Positions 50,101-57,404 of a stretch of 64,000 nucleotides of DNA are shown piece by piece. The notes under the pieces were generated by a model that was given only the letters and a program-made list of their open reading frames with translations, ran no database searches and was not told the origin of the DNA. The stretch's first letter is position 1, and each line of letters begins with the position of its first letter. The stretch comes from Saccharopolyspora elongata (lineage in GTDB: Bacteria > Actinomycetota > Actinomycetes > Mycobacteriales > Pseudonocardiaceae): contig NZ_SMKW01000045.1 in the NCBI RefSeq assembly GCF_004348985.1, forward strand, positions 1 through 64,000. Direction: 5' to 3'. Made by a program: the position numbers and the translations under genes.

Positions 50101-52193
50101 GCGGCGGCGGAGGTGGAGTCGGCCGCCTTGGTGAACAGCTCCAGCGCCGACTCCAGGTCGTCCGCCTCGACAAGTTCCTCACCGAGCAGGAACGCCGCCC
50201 GCGGACCGAACTCGGGGTGGCTGCCGGCCGCGGTGCGGCGGTAGAGGTCCAGCAGCTCGTCGTGCCGGTCCCAGGTGCGGTACATCAGCGCGAGCTTCCC
50301 GAACACCTCGCCCAGCACGATGGGGTGCCCGGTGGCCGCCGCGGTCTCGAACGCCGCGATGGCGCCTTCGAGATCTCCCTGGTCCAGCAGCAGATCGCCG
50401 AGCTCGGACGCCGCCCACGGCCGCAGCGCGGGATGTCCTTCGCCGACGACCCGGTGCAGCATCCGCAGCCCGTCCGCCAGCCGCTGCTCCCGCACGAGCC
50501 AGCGGGCCAGCAGGTGACCGGCCTTCGTCCAGACCAGCCGGTTCGGCGATTCGGCCAGCCCGGTGAGCATCTCCACCGCTTCCGGCACGTCGGTGGTCAT
50601 CACGTGCTCGGCCCTGATCACCGCCGCCAGGTCGCGGGCCTCCGGCTCCGCGCCGGCGATGAGCCCGTCGATCATGCTGCCGTCGCCGTGCTCGAACTGC
50701 AGCAGCGCTTGCAGCACCGGCTGCGCGGCCGGTTCGTCGAGCAGCGCGTGGCGGAACGCGCCGTCCTGCGCCAGCGATCCTTCGTCGGAGGTCGCGGCCC
50801 AGCGCAGCGCCCGCCGCGCCCGGTCGGGCTCGCCCGCGGTCGCCTCCACCAGGCCGAGCGAGTTGGCCGCCATCACCGACCAGATGCGCACGTCCATCTC
50901 GATGACCTGCTGGTACGCGGCTCGCGCGGCGGCGACATCGCCCGCCGCGGCCGCCTCGCGGGCGCGCTGCGCGAGTTGCTTGGCGTCGCCGCCTTCCGGG
51001 GCTTCCTGCGCGTCGATCACGTCCATCATGGACAGTGCCAGCTCGGCCTGGTGCGCGACGTGCGGGTCGGCGGCGTCGGCGGCCTTCCGGAACGCCTCGG
51101 CGGCGGCCGCCTGGTCACCGTGCTCGTAGAGCAGGACGCCCATGTTGTACGCAGCCAACGGCGACTTCTCCGGATGCCCGGAATCGGCCACCTTGCCGAA
51201 CGTCTCGACGGCTCCGACGATGTCGCCCCTGTCGCGCTGCAACTCGGCGAGCACGCCGAGAGCCTCGGTCGAGTAGCGCGGGTGGCGGGTGTTGATCACC
51301 CGCTGGTAGATCTCGCGGGCCTGGTCGGTCCGGCCGAGTTCGCGGTGCACCATCCCCAGGTGGATCAGCGCGTGCAACCGCACGTCGGGGCGCGGGTCGT
51401 CGGCGGCCTGCCGGAACGCGTCGGCCGCACCGGGCAGGTCGGCCAGGTCCTCCAGCACGCCACCGAGCAGCACGTAGCCCCAGCCGAGGTGCTCGGGATG
51501 GCGGTAGGCGATCATCCGCTCGGCCATCCGGCGCGCCGTCGCGGAGTCGTCGACGTGCAGCGCGTACAGCTTCGCCGCGCCCAGCGATCCGTACTTCGGA
51601 TGCCCGCTGTCCAGCAGCCGCAGCAGGATCGGCTCGGCGTCGTGATCCCGGCCCTGGTCCAGCAGCAGGCACGCCTGCTCGTAGGCGACCTGGAGGTATT
51701 CGTCGGCGGACCGCTCGCCGGGGCCCGGCAGGTCCAGCTCCTGGGCGAGCTCGACCACGGCGGGATCGTTGCAGGTCAGGGCGCGGTCGCGGGCCTCGCG
51801 GGCGCCCTCGGTGTCGCCGAGCATGTGCAGCACCTGCGCCAGCAGGGCGTTGGCGCGCCCGGCCGCGTCCGGGTCGGCGCCGTCGGCGGAGAAGTGCAGG
51901 ACCGCCTGGGCGGCGGTCAGATCGTCGGCGTCGAAGAGCAGCAGGCCCAGCGAGATCGCGGCCGTCTGGGCGTAGATCGGGTGCCCGGAGTCCAGCGCCC
52001 GCTGGTACATCGCGCGGGCACCGGCGGCGTCGTCGCGCTCGTCGAGCAGACCGCCGAGCAGGCACGCCGCGTGCACGGCGCTATCGAAGTCGCCGTCGTC
52101 GAGGACGGCCCGCAACTCGTGCTCGGCGGCGGCGTGATCACCGCTGATCCACAGCTGCCGAGCCCGGGTGACCCGCTGTTCCCAGAGTGACAT
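47175..52193 (-). CDS. 1672-residue TPR/Sel1-like repeat protein
   Basis: Almost the whole protein consists of about 40 helical-hairpin repeats with a period near 36 residues. Many turns carry GHP, as in SGHPIYAQTAAISLGLLLFD, GHPKYGSLGAAKLYAL, GHPEKSPLAAYNMGVLLYEHGD; the repeat pattern is roughly GHP-x4-AA-x2-LG-x-LL-x3-GD-x2-GA. No signal peptide, membrane segment or enzymatic domain is visible, so it is probably a cytoplasmic scaffold. Start ATG 52193 (MSLWEQRVTRARQLWISGDH). Partners cannot be named; neighbours are an XRE/DUF397 cassette and a GH25 lysozyme. Roughly four times the length of usual TPR regulators. Confidence 0.8.
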   Translation of the reverse strand: MSLWEQRVTRARQLWISGDHAAAEHELRAVLDDGDFDSAVHAACLLGGLLDERDDAAGARAMYQRALDSGHPIYAQTAAISLGLLLFDADDLTAAQAVLHFSADGADPDAAGRANALLAQVLHMLGDTEGAREARDRALTCNDPAVVELAQELDLPGPGERSADEYLQVAYEQACLLLDQGRDHDAEPILLRLLDSGHPKYGSLGAAKLYALHVDDSATARRMAERMIAYRHPEHLGWGYVLLGGVLEDLADLPGAADAFRQAADDPRPDVRLHALIHLGMVHRELGRTDQAREIYQRVINTRHPRYSTEALGVLAELQRDRGDIVGAVETFGKVADSGHPEKSPLAAYNMGVLLYEHGDQAAAAEAFRKAADAADPHVAHQAELALSMMDVIDAQEAPEGGDAKQLAQRAREAAAAGDVAAARAAYQQVIEMDVRIWSVMAANSLGLVEATAGEPDRARRALRWAATSDEGSLAQDGAFRHALLDEPAAQPVLQALLQFEHGDGSMIDGLIAGAEPEARDLAAVIRAEHVMTTDVPEAVEMLTGLAESPNRLVWTKAGHLLARWLVREQRLADGLRMLHRVVGEGHPALRPWAASELGDLLLDQGDLEGAIAAFETAAATGHPIVLGEVFGKLALMYRTWDRHDELLDLYRRTAAGSHPEFGPRAAFLLGEELVEADDLESALELFTKAADSTSAAAPVAAFGMHAIRQELDAARASFLALTDDEKPHYTATQLCLNLAHRYQGRGVAEFTDWALRLVVEAGHPERVQQGWLFLGALRNERGDIDGAVEAWEHAARSTDDDEAAVAKCSLADLLQDRGELDRADALLDEVAAGDTANTVNAALKLGALRFERDDTDGAMEAFRRAESVGTRVEAAHATASIAVLHSRRGEIERARETFERVIASGVPDVQAQAALDLGNLLRDSGDEAGAKDAYERALEFGDPDVTPYVYQQMGVETAEQRGFRLIQDGDVEGARAAIREHFGSARVADYWCASWSDPATAASILSGAFGDDLQTCSELGLDFGRALANNDDPAAREFFRMVADHGHPALVPNAQIALGELAEGEREHALALAWYRRASSADEPEATAKAGVLLAQLLTRLHDQEGAKSACRHAIAAGSGIWAVDAGVLLGHLHLAAGEVAEAHEIWDRAEEAAETPEQFGTVLHHRIEQLGETTDEALELLRRAAGSTDPKTAIIAMGLLGERAEDPAEAIRWFGEAAELGVPGHSDAVRGRLGELLLSQGDRDAARIQFERVSRSDEPDVAARGEFGLGLIRYEADDFAGAVAAFVKTASCTSDDDMAEDALNNVRVVLDGQRAAGDHLGAANTLRRLAEVVPESHVAEWAHETGVEFLEAADHEAALIYLRCAVEIGAPEPAPEAVLALGEALQLRGDSAGARQAYERVLATGDENRAAMAKYRLVELLKDDDPAAAEELMRSHDGVLAPAMKAMLGLKRREEGDTAGAIEAFREAAGSADDRFSPMATYALAQSLRQDGDLDQARQTYLRLIESAPEDRYAGEALLELASMAFHIEDYAEAHDWSLRAWESDDAELSAKAAMNLGVIAKRRRDIAAAAPWFQALIDLGHPNAALAAAHLAEMHYWREDHAEAVRHYEYTLASTEDPELIAEAAYRVGEIRYRRGEVQQARELLNRAVRTEDPSFADQATKLLTELGA

Positions 52194-52386
52194 GCCGTGC
52201 CTCCGATCAGGTGATCATCGATCGCGGCGAGGATATCGGTCCGGCGCCCGGGCTTCGGGCGAATCCCCTCCATCCGGGGCACGACGAAGATCACCCATCG
52301 CGACAGCAACCCGAGGCCGGGCTCATGCGTCCCACGACGCCGCACATCCGTCCACACAGGACTCCGGGTCGTCGGCCATCCGAAGC

Positions 52387-52429
52387 GAACGGCCTGTCCA
52401 TCCCGATAGACGAGATAAACGGTCCGTTC
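52387..52429. repeat. 43-base hairpin repeat, copy 3
   Basis: Arms GAACGGCCTGTCC and AACGGTCCGTTC with loop containing GATAGACGAGAT. Most divergent of the four copies. Confidence 0.75.
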
Positions 52430-52471
52430 ACCTCGAACGCCCAACACCGGTACGCACGACCAGCGACGAGC

Positions 52472-52514
52472 GAACGGACCGTTCACCTCAATAGACGAGA
52501 CGAACAGGCCGTTC
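52472..52514. repeat. 43-base hairpin repeat, copy 4
   Basis: Arms GAACGGACCGTTC and GAACAGGCCGTTC, loop ACCTCAATAGACGAGAC as in copy 1; starts 85 bases after copy 3. Confidence 0.85.
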
Positions 52515-52617
52515 ACTCGAGGCCGCGTCGCTGCGTCATGGCGGGCGCACGAAAAGGAGCGGGCCGCCCGCTTGCGCGGACGGCCCGCTCCCGTCGAAAT
52601 TCCGGCGAACGCCGGGG

Positions 52618-53814
52618 TCAGCCGGCCAGCTGCTTGAGCCGCTCGAAGCCCTGCTGGTACTGGTTCAGGTCCGTGCTGCCGCCGATGCCGGCGACCTTGC
52701 CCTTGTCGGTGTACTGCCAGAAGTCCCAGTCGGAGAAGCCGCCGGGAACCGCCGGGCTGTCCACTTCGTAGGAGGCCAGCCACAGCGGGTGGCCGGCGAA
52801 GGTGTCGGTGCCGCCCATGCACTGCCGCCAGAACGACGGGTTGGCGTAGATGATCGGCTCCTTGCCGGTGCGCTCCTTGACCTTGTCGTTGAAGGTCTTG
52901 GTCCACAGCTGCATTTCGGACACGGACAGGCCGTAGCAGCCGCCGCTGTTCGGGTCCACTTCCAGGTCCAGCACCGGCGGCAGGGTCTTGCCGTCGGACT
53001 GGTAGTCGGCGGTGTTCAGGAACCGCTCGGCCTGCACCTCGGCCGAGGACGAACCCGGCCGCGCGAAGTGGTAGGCGCCCGCGATCAGGCCGGCGTCCTT
53101 GGCGCCGTGGTATTGCTCGCTGTAGCGCGGGTTGGTGAAGCTGGTGCCGTCGGTGGCCAGCACGAAGGTGAACTTCTTGCCGTCGGCCGCGACCTGGCGC
53201 CAGTCGATGTCGCCGTTGTGGTTGGACACGTCGATGCCCTCGACCGGCGGGCCCAGCGGGGCCTCCGGAGCCGGCTGCGCCTGCGGGGCGGGCGCGGCCT
53301 GGGGAGCCGGGTCCTGGGCCTGGGGAGCAGGGGCCTGGGCGGCCTGCTCGGGAGCGGCCTGGGCCTGCTGCTGCTGGATCGGGGCTTCCACTGCGGCCTC
53401 GTGGACCTCGGTCTCGGTCGGGCCGGAGGTCGCGCTGCCGATCACTAGGCTCACCACGCCGACTGCGGCGACGGCGGCGCCCACCTGCATGGACCGGGTC
53501 CGCGGCGCCCGCCGCACGGACTCGGGGAGCTTGTCGACGTGCGGCGCAACCCTCTCCCGGAGACGCCGCACCACGGGTGCTTCCTGAATTCGCTGCAGCA
53601 GCGGTGCGAGCCACTGCAGGACGCGCTGGATCAGCGGAGCGAGCCACTCGCCGACGCGGTGCGCCGCCGGCCGCACGCGATCCACTGCCGTGCGCAGGGC
53701 CTGGTCGTCACGCAGCGCAGCGGAACGCAACCCGCGGTCAGTCGCCTCGTTCGGGGTGGAGGCGTGATCGTTGTTTTCGGGGGATCTTGGTTGGTCGGAG
53801 GATTCGGGGTTCAC
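52618..53814 (-). CDS. Membrane-anchored GH25 lysozyme
   Basis: 398 residues. Cytoplasmic charged N-terminus (1-109), one membrane helix (about 111-128, VGAAVAAVGVVSLVIGSATS), an Ala/Pro/Gln-rich linker (about 131-190) and a C-terminal GH25 domain. The domain starts VEGIDVSNHNGDIDWRQVA and has the catalytic DxE in LPPVLDLEVDPNS and the typical WQYTDKGKVAGIGGSTDLNQ end. GH25 enzymes cleave the MurNAc-GlcNAc bond. Topology places the enzyme outside, tethered to the membrane, so a wall-remodelling role is likely. The amphipathic repeat-like N-terminus (EWLAPLIQRVLQWLAPLLQRI) is unusual. Confidence 0.88.
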   Translation of the reverse strand: MNPESSDQPRSPENNDHASTPNEATDRGLRSAALRDDQALRTAVDRVRPAAHRVGEWLAPLIQRVLQWLAPLLQRIQEAPVVRRLRERVAPHVDKLPESVRRAPRTRSMQVGAAVAAVGVVSLVIGSATSGPTETEVHEAAVEAPIQQQQAQAAPEQAAQAPAPQAQDPAPQAAPAPQAQPAPEAPLGPPVEGIDVSNHNGDIDWRQVAADGKKFTFVLATDGTSFTNPRYSEQYHGAKDAGLIAGAYHFARPGSSSAEVQAERFLNTADYQSDGKTLPPVLDLEVDPNSGGCYGLSVSEMQLWTKTFNDKVKERTGKEPIIYANPSFWRQCMGGTDTFAGHPLWLASYEVDSPAVPGGFSDWDFWQYTDKGKVAGIGGSTDLNQYQQGFERLKQLAG

Positions 53815-54118
53815 GAGTCACCACACTCCAGCACGGAGCGTGTGCGTGCATCGCGGTTTGTACGTACGCGAGTACCTGGATTAACCCCATCGGGCTACGC
53901 CCACCGCTTGATCCGTCACGATTTGTGACTGTGCGGCGTTCGGCGGCAGCAGACTAGCGGCTCAGCTCACAAGCCCCGGCCCCGCGGGTCGACAACCCCG
54001 CGGGGCGCGGTTGCCAGGTGGGGTTATCGGTGGCCTTGCGCCACGACACCAGCGTTCGTGAGCGTTTTGGACCGCCAGAGCGATCCAAAACACTCACGAC
54101 GCCGCGACCAGCCGCGCG
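53815..54118. other. Gap between lysozyme start and the MBL gene end
   Basis: 304 bases. The lysozyme-proximal part (53815-53950) is the promoter region and has TTTGTACGTACGCGAGTACC with a GTACGTAC palindrome. The distal part carries a hairpin (54057-54098). No ORF is supported. Confidence 0.55.
54057..54098. terminator. GTGAGCGTTTTGG-type hairpin after the MBL gene
   Basis: CGTGAGCGTTTTGGA pairs with TCCAAAACACTCACG (14 of 15) 21 bases past the stop of the MBL-fold gene. Nearly the same arms as the hairpin at 40910-40955. Confidence 0.7.
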
Positions 54119-55315
54119 CTAGATCCGGTACAGGCTCCGGGACACGTAGCTCGAGGTTTGCTTCGCCCGCAGCTCGCACAGCTCCGCCTTCAGCTCGCGG
54201 GCCTCGACGACCTCCGGCTTGTCCCCCGGCGCCAGCGCGAGCAGGTCGATCACGTGCAGCGCCTGCTGCACCTCCCCCGCGTCGCGCAGCTCGCGGGCCC
54301 GGGCCAGGACCGCCGCCTGGTCCGTGATCGCGTCCGCGACGGCTGCCGCGGCGACGTCGGGGCGGGACGGGTGCAAGTTGGTCGGGTTGAAGTCCCACCA
54401 GCCGGTCTCGGACCGCACGATGTCCCGGACCACGTAGTCGCGGTGCCCGTAGGTCTCGGCCATCCACGGCTGCTCGAACAGCTCCGCCGGGTAGTCGAGG
54501 TCGTGCAGGATCTCGCCGACCACCATGCCCTTGTTCAGCCGCGCCACCACTTCGGCGCGCAGCCAGCGCAGGGCCCGCGCGGTCCCGGTGAGCATCTCCC
54601 CGACCTGCTCGCGCCGCGGCTTGCCCCACTCCGGCACCACCACGGAAGGGTTCAGCGCCGCGAACCGGTCGAGGGTGTCGGCCCAGCGCACGGGGTCGCG
54701 GAGGGTTCGCAGCGGCGTGCCGACGTTCGGGATGGATTCGATCAACGCCGCGCTGCCGTAGAGGATGCGCTCCTGCGGCAGCCACACCGCCGTCACGTCG
54801 TCGGTCTCCGACGGCGCCCAGAGCAGCTGCACCACGCGGCCGGTGGTGCCGAGCGTCAGCGACTCGGCGTAGGTCTGGTCCGGGAACGTCTGCGGGGGTA
54901 CCGCCGGGAAGTCCTCCTTGGCGCGGCGGAACTGCATCGAGTTGAGGTGGGACTGCAGCCCGCCCGTCTCGGCGTACCGGCGGTAGCGGCGGACCACGTT
55001 CTCGTGCGCGATGATCGTCGGCCGCGGGTCGCCGCGGCGTTCGGCGTCGGCGAGGAACCCGGCAACGCCGTAGTTGTAGCCCATGTGCCCGTGGCTGTAG
55101 GCGATCCAGCGGATCGGGGCGTCGGTGTGCTGCCGCAGGTCGGCGAGCGCGTCCGGGACCAGCTTCGGGCTCGGCCCGGTGTCGACCACCAGCAGCCCCT
55201 GCTCGGTTTCGACGATGAAGCTGTTGCCCTGCAATCCCAGCTGGTAGATCCCCGGGGCGACGACCTGGGTCGGCCGGCGCTTCTCGAGCGGGTTGCGTTC
55301 GGCGGTGTCGGTCAT
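54119..55315 (-). CDS. MBL-fold protein with altered metal motif (alkylsulfatase-like)
   Basis: 398 residues. N-terminal MBL domain (VVAPGIYQLGLQGNSFIVETEQGLLVVDTGPSP) and a C-terminal helical dimerisation region of alkylsulfatase type (WWDFNPTNLHPSRPDVAAAAVADAI, ARELRDAGEVQQALHVIDLL). The metal motif expected as HxHxDH reads HGHMGY: His75 and His77 are kept, but Asp and His are replaced by Gly79 and Tyr80; the later TGD-like segment reads YGSAALIESIPN. The protein may bind one metal or none. Start overlaps the acyl-CoA synthetase stop (ATGA), so the two act in one operon. Confidence 0.78.
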   Translation of the reverse strand: MTDTAERNPLEKRRPTQVVAPGIYQLGLQGNSFIVETEQGLLVVDTGPSPKLVPDALADLRQHTDAPIRWIAYSHGHMGYNYGVAGFLADAERRGDPRPTIIAHENVVRRYRRYAETGGLQSHLNSMQFRRAKEDFPAVPPQTFPDQTYAESLTLGTTGRVVQLLWAPSETDDVTAVWLPQERILYGSAALIESIPNVGTPLRTLRDPVRWADTLDRFAALNPSVVVPEWGKPRREQVGEMLTGTARALRWLRAEVVARLNKGMVVGEILHDLDYPAELFEQPWMAETYGHRDYVVRDIVRSETGWWDFNPTNLHPSRPDVAAAAVADAITDQAAVLARARELRDAGEVQQALHVIDLLALAPGDKPEVVEARELKAELCELRAKQTSSYVSRSLYRI

Positions 55316-57321
55316 GCTTCCTCCGATACGACGATGAGCGAGTCGACGGCGACGGGCGCGCCGTCCGTCGTCAGCAGCAGCGGGTTGATGTCGAGTTCGG
55401 CGAGCGCCGGTACCCGCACGACGAGCTCGCCGAGCCGGGCCAGCACCGCAGCGAACTCCACAGTGGACAGTTGTGGCGCCGCGTCGGCGAGGGCTCGTGC
55501 GATCGCCCCGGGACGCGCGGGCAGGCGGAGCACCTGGCGCGCCAGTCCCTCCTCCTCGACGCGCGAGCCGCCTGGCCCGATCAGCAGCGCGGGCCCGTAG
55601 TGCGGATCGCGCACCGCCCCGACGGCGATCTCGCCCTGGTGCGCGAGCTGCGGCTGGATCACCGCGCGTGCCCCGGCGAGGCCCAGTTCTCCTGCCCTGG
55701 CAAGCAGTTCCGCGCAAGTCCCGGAGACGTCCGACGCCGCGACGCCCAGCTTGACCAGGCCGAGGCGAGCTCGGTGCGGTGCGTCCGGCGAGTCGATCTT
55801 CACGACGTACCGATCGGCGGGCGGCAGGTCTTCGCCCGCGACGGCCGTGTCCACGTAGCGCACGCCGAGTTCGCGCAGCACCTCGCGGGCATCGATCTCG
55901 GTGACCACGCCGGTGTGCGGCTTCAGCAGCTCCACCGCCGCCGACACGTCCTGCTCACCGATCTCGACGTCCAGCTGCGCCGGGCGGATCACGCCGGGCA
56001 GCGCCCGGATCAGCCCCGCGATGCTCGGGTACACCACCCCGGGCGGCGTGCCGACCAGCGCGCCCGGCGGCGGGCACGCCCACACCAGCCAGCTCGGCGA
56101 GTCCAGGGCGGCGATCTTCTCGGCGAGGTCCCGGTACAGCTCCGGGAACAGGTCGCCGAAGGTGAAGCAGCAGACGACGCCGTCCACCTCGGGATCCTCG
56201 TCGAGCAGCGCGAGCAGCTGCCCGAACGCGTCGGAGCTGCGGTAGAACTGCCCGCCGAGGTCGATCGGGTTGTCGGTCGACGCGACGCCCGCGAGCTCCA
56301 GCTCCTCGATTCGGTCCCGGGTCTTCCCGCTCAGCGGCCGGACTTCCGCGCCGAGCGCGGCCAGCCGGTCGGCGATGATCGCCCCGGCGCCGCCCGACAT
56401 CGACAGCACTGCGATGTTCGGTCGCGGCGGCAGCGACACCTCGCGTTGCAGCGCGACTACGAGGTCGGCGAACGACTCGTCGTCCTCGGCCACCACGATT
56501 CCCGCGTCCCGGCACAGCGCGTCGAACAGCAGCTGGTCCCCGGCCACGGCCGCGGTGTGCGAGAGCGTCGCGCGCTGCCCGGCCTCGCTGGCGCCGGCCT
56601 TGAGCACCACGATGCGCTTGCCGAGTTCGACCGCCCGCCTGCCGAGCCGCTCCAGCGCCTCCGGGTCGCGGATCTGCTCGACGTACAGCCCGAGCACCCG
56701 CACGTCGGGGCGTTCGACGAGGTAGCCGCCGATGTCGGTGACCTCCAGGCAGGCTTCGTTGCCGACGCTGGCGTAATAGGTGAAGCCGACGCCGCGGGCG
56801 TCGAGCAGGCTGGCCAGCACGAAGCCGACCGCACCGCTCTGCGACACCAGTGACACCGGGCCGGGCGGCGGCGCGGGCCGCGCCACGTACGCGGTGGTCG
56901 TCACGTTCGCCGAGGCGGGCTTGCTGATCACGCCGAGGCAGTTCGGGCCGAGCACCGGCATGTCCCCGGCCGCCTCGCGCAACCGCTGCTGCCGCTCCCG
57001 GCCGTCGGCGCCGTCCTCGGCGAATCCGGACGAGAACAGCACGACGGCTCCGACGCCACCGCGCCGCGCTCGCTCGATCACCTCGATGGCGGCCTCGGCC
57101 GGCACGGCCACGACCAGGACATCCAGCAGCTTCCCGGATTCCGCCAGGTCGTCGAGGATCGGCAGGTCCACGTCGCGGTTGCGGGGCTCCACGGCGTACA
57201 GCTCGCCGCCGAACCCGCCGGAGCGCAGGATCTCCACCACCCGGCTCCCCCACGAACCGGGCCGGGCGGACAGCCCGATCACCCCGATCGCCTTGGGGAA
57301 GAACAACGAATCCAGCGGCAT
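55312..57321 (-). CDS. NDP-forming acyl-CoA synthetase
   Basis: 669 residues, fused alpha-beta architecture. CoA-binding domain first (LFFPKAIGVIGLSARPGSWGSRVVEILRSGGFGGELYAVEP), then succinyl-CoA ligase-like domain with VLGPNCLGVISKP and SLVSQSGAVGFVLASLL, the phospho-histidine segment ATLSHTAAVAGD, and a C-terminal ATP-grasp domain ending ALAELDINPLLLTTDGAPVAVDSL. It makes an acyl-CoA with ADP release, or the reverse. It lies between an MFS carrier and the MBL protein, consistent with uptake and activation of an organic acid (inference). Confidence 0.85.
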   Translation of the reverse strand: MPLDSLFFPKAIGVIGLSARPGSWGSRVVEILRSGGFGGELYAVEPRNRDVDLPILDDLAESGKLLDVLVVAVPAEAAIEVIERARRGGVGAVVLFSSGFAEDGADGRERQQRLREAAGDMPVLGPNCLGVISKPASANVTTTAYVARPAPPPGPVSLVSQSGAVGFVLASLLDARGVGFTYYASVGNEACLEVTDIGGYLVERPDVRVLGLYVEQIRDPEALERLGRRAVELGKRIVVLKAGASEAGQRATLSHTAAVAGDQLLFDALCRDAGIVVAEDDESFADLVVALQREVSLPPRPNIAVLSMSGGAGAIIADRLAALGAEVRPLSGKTRDRIEELELAGVASTDNPIDLGGQFYRSSDAFGQLLALLDEDPEVDGVVCCFTFGDLFPELYRDLAEKIAALDSPSWLVWACPPPGALVGTPPGVVYPSIAGLIRALPGVIRPAQLDVEIGEQDVSAAVELLKPHTGVVTEIDAREVLRELGVRYVDTAVAGEDLPPADRYVVKIDSPDAPHRARLGLVKLGVAASDVSGTCAELLARAGELGLAGARAVIQPQLAHQGEIAVGAVRDPHYGPALLIGPGGSRVEEEGLARQVLRLPARPGAIARALADAAPQLSTVEFAAVLARLGELVVRVPALAELDINPLLLTTDGAPVAVDSLIVVSEEA

Positions 57322-57370
57322 GCTGCCTCCTCCTGCTCTGCAGAGGTCGTTTTGACGTGGTGGCGCGGTT

Positions 57371-57392
57371 GGCGATTTCGCGCGAGATCGCC
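57371..57392. terminator. CGCG-centred hairpin after the MFS gene
   Basis: GGCGATTTCGCG and CGCGAGATCGCC pair with one mismatch, 13 bases after the MFS stop. Same core as at 2721. Confidence 0.5.
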
Positions 57393-57404
57393 GCGCAGAA
57401 CCGC

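Larger units (their letters stand above)
52194..52617. other. Gap upstream of the TPR gene with two 43-base hairpin repeats
   Basis: 424 bases. Contains repeat copies 3 and 4 and, near 52560-52610, a G+C-rich stretch after the lysozyme gene (GGGCCGCCCGCTTGCG... GGACGGCCCGCTCCCG) that can fold and may end that transcript. The TPR promoter must lie between about 52194 and 52380, but no clear -10 box is seen. No ORF is supported. Confidence 0.6.

Noticed and set aside
48681..52190. 1169-codon plus-strand frame antisense to the TPR gene
   Set aside because: It mirrors the codon bias of the repeat protein, has no domain or ribosome site, and is composed of Val/Arg/Gly/His-rich shadow.
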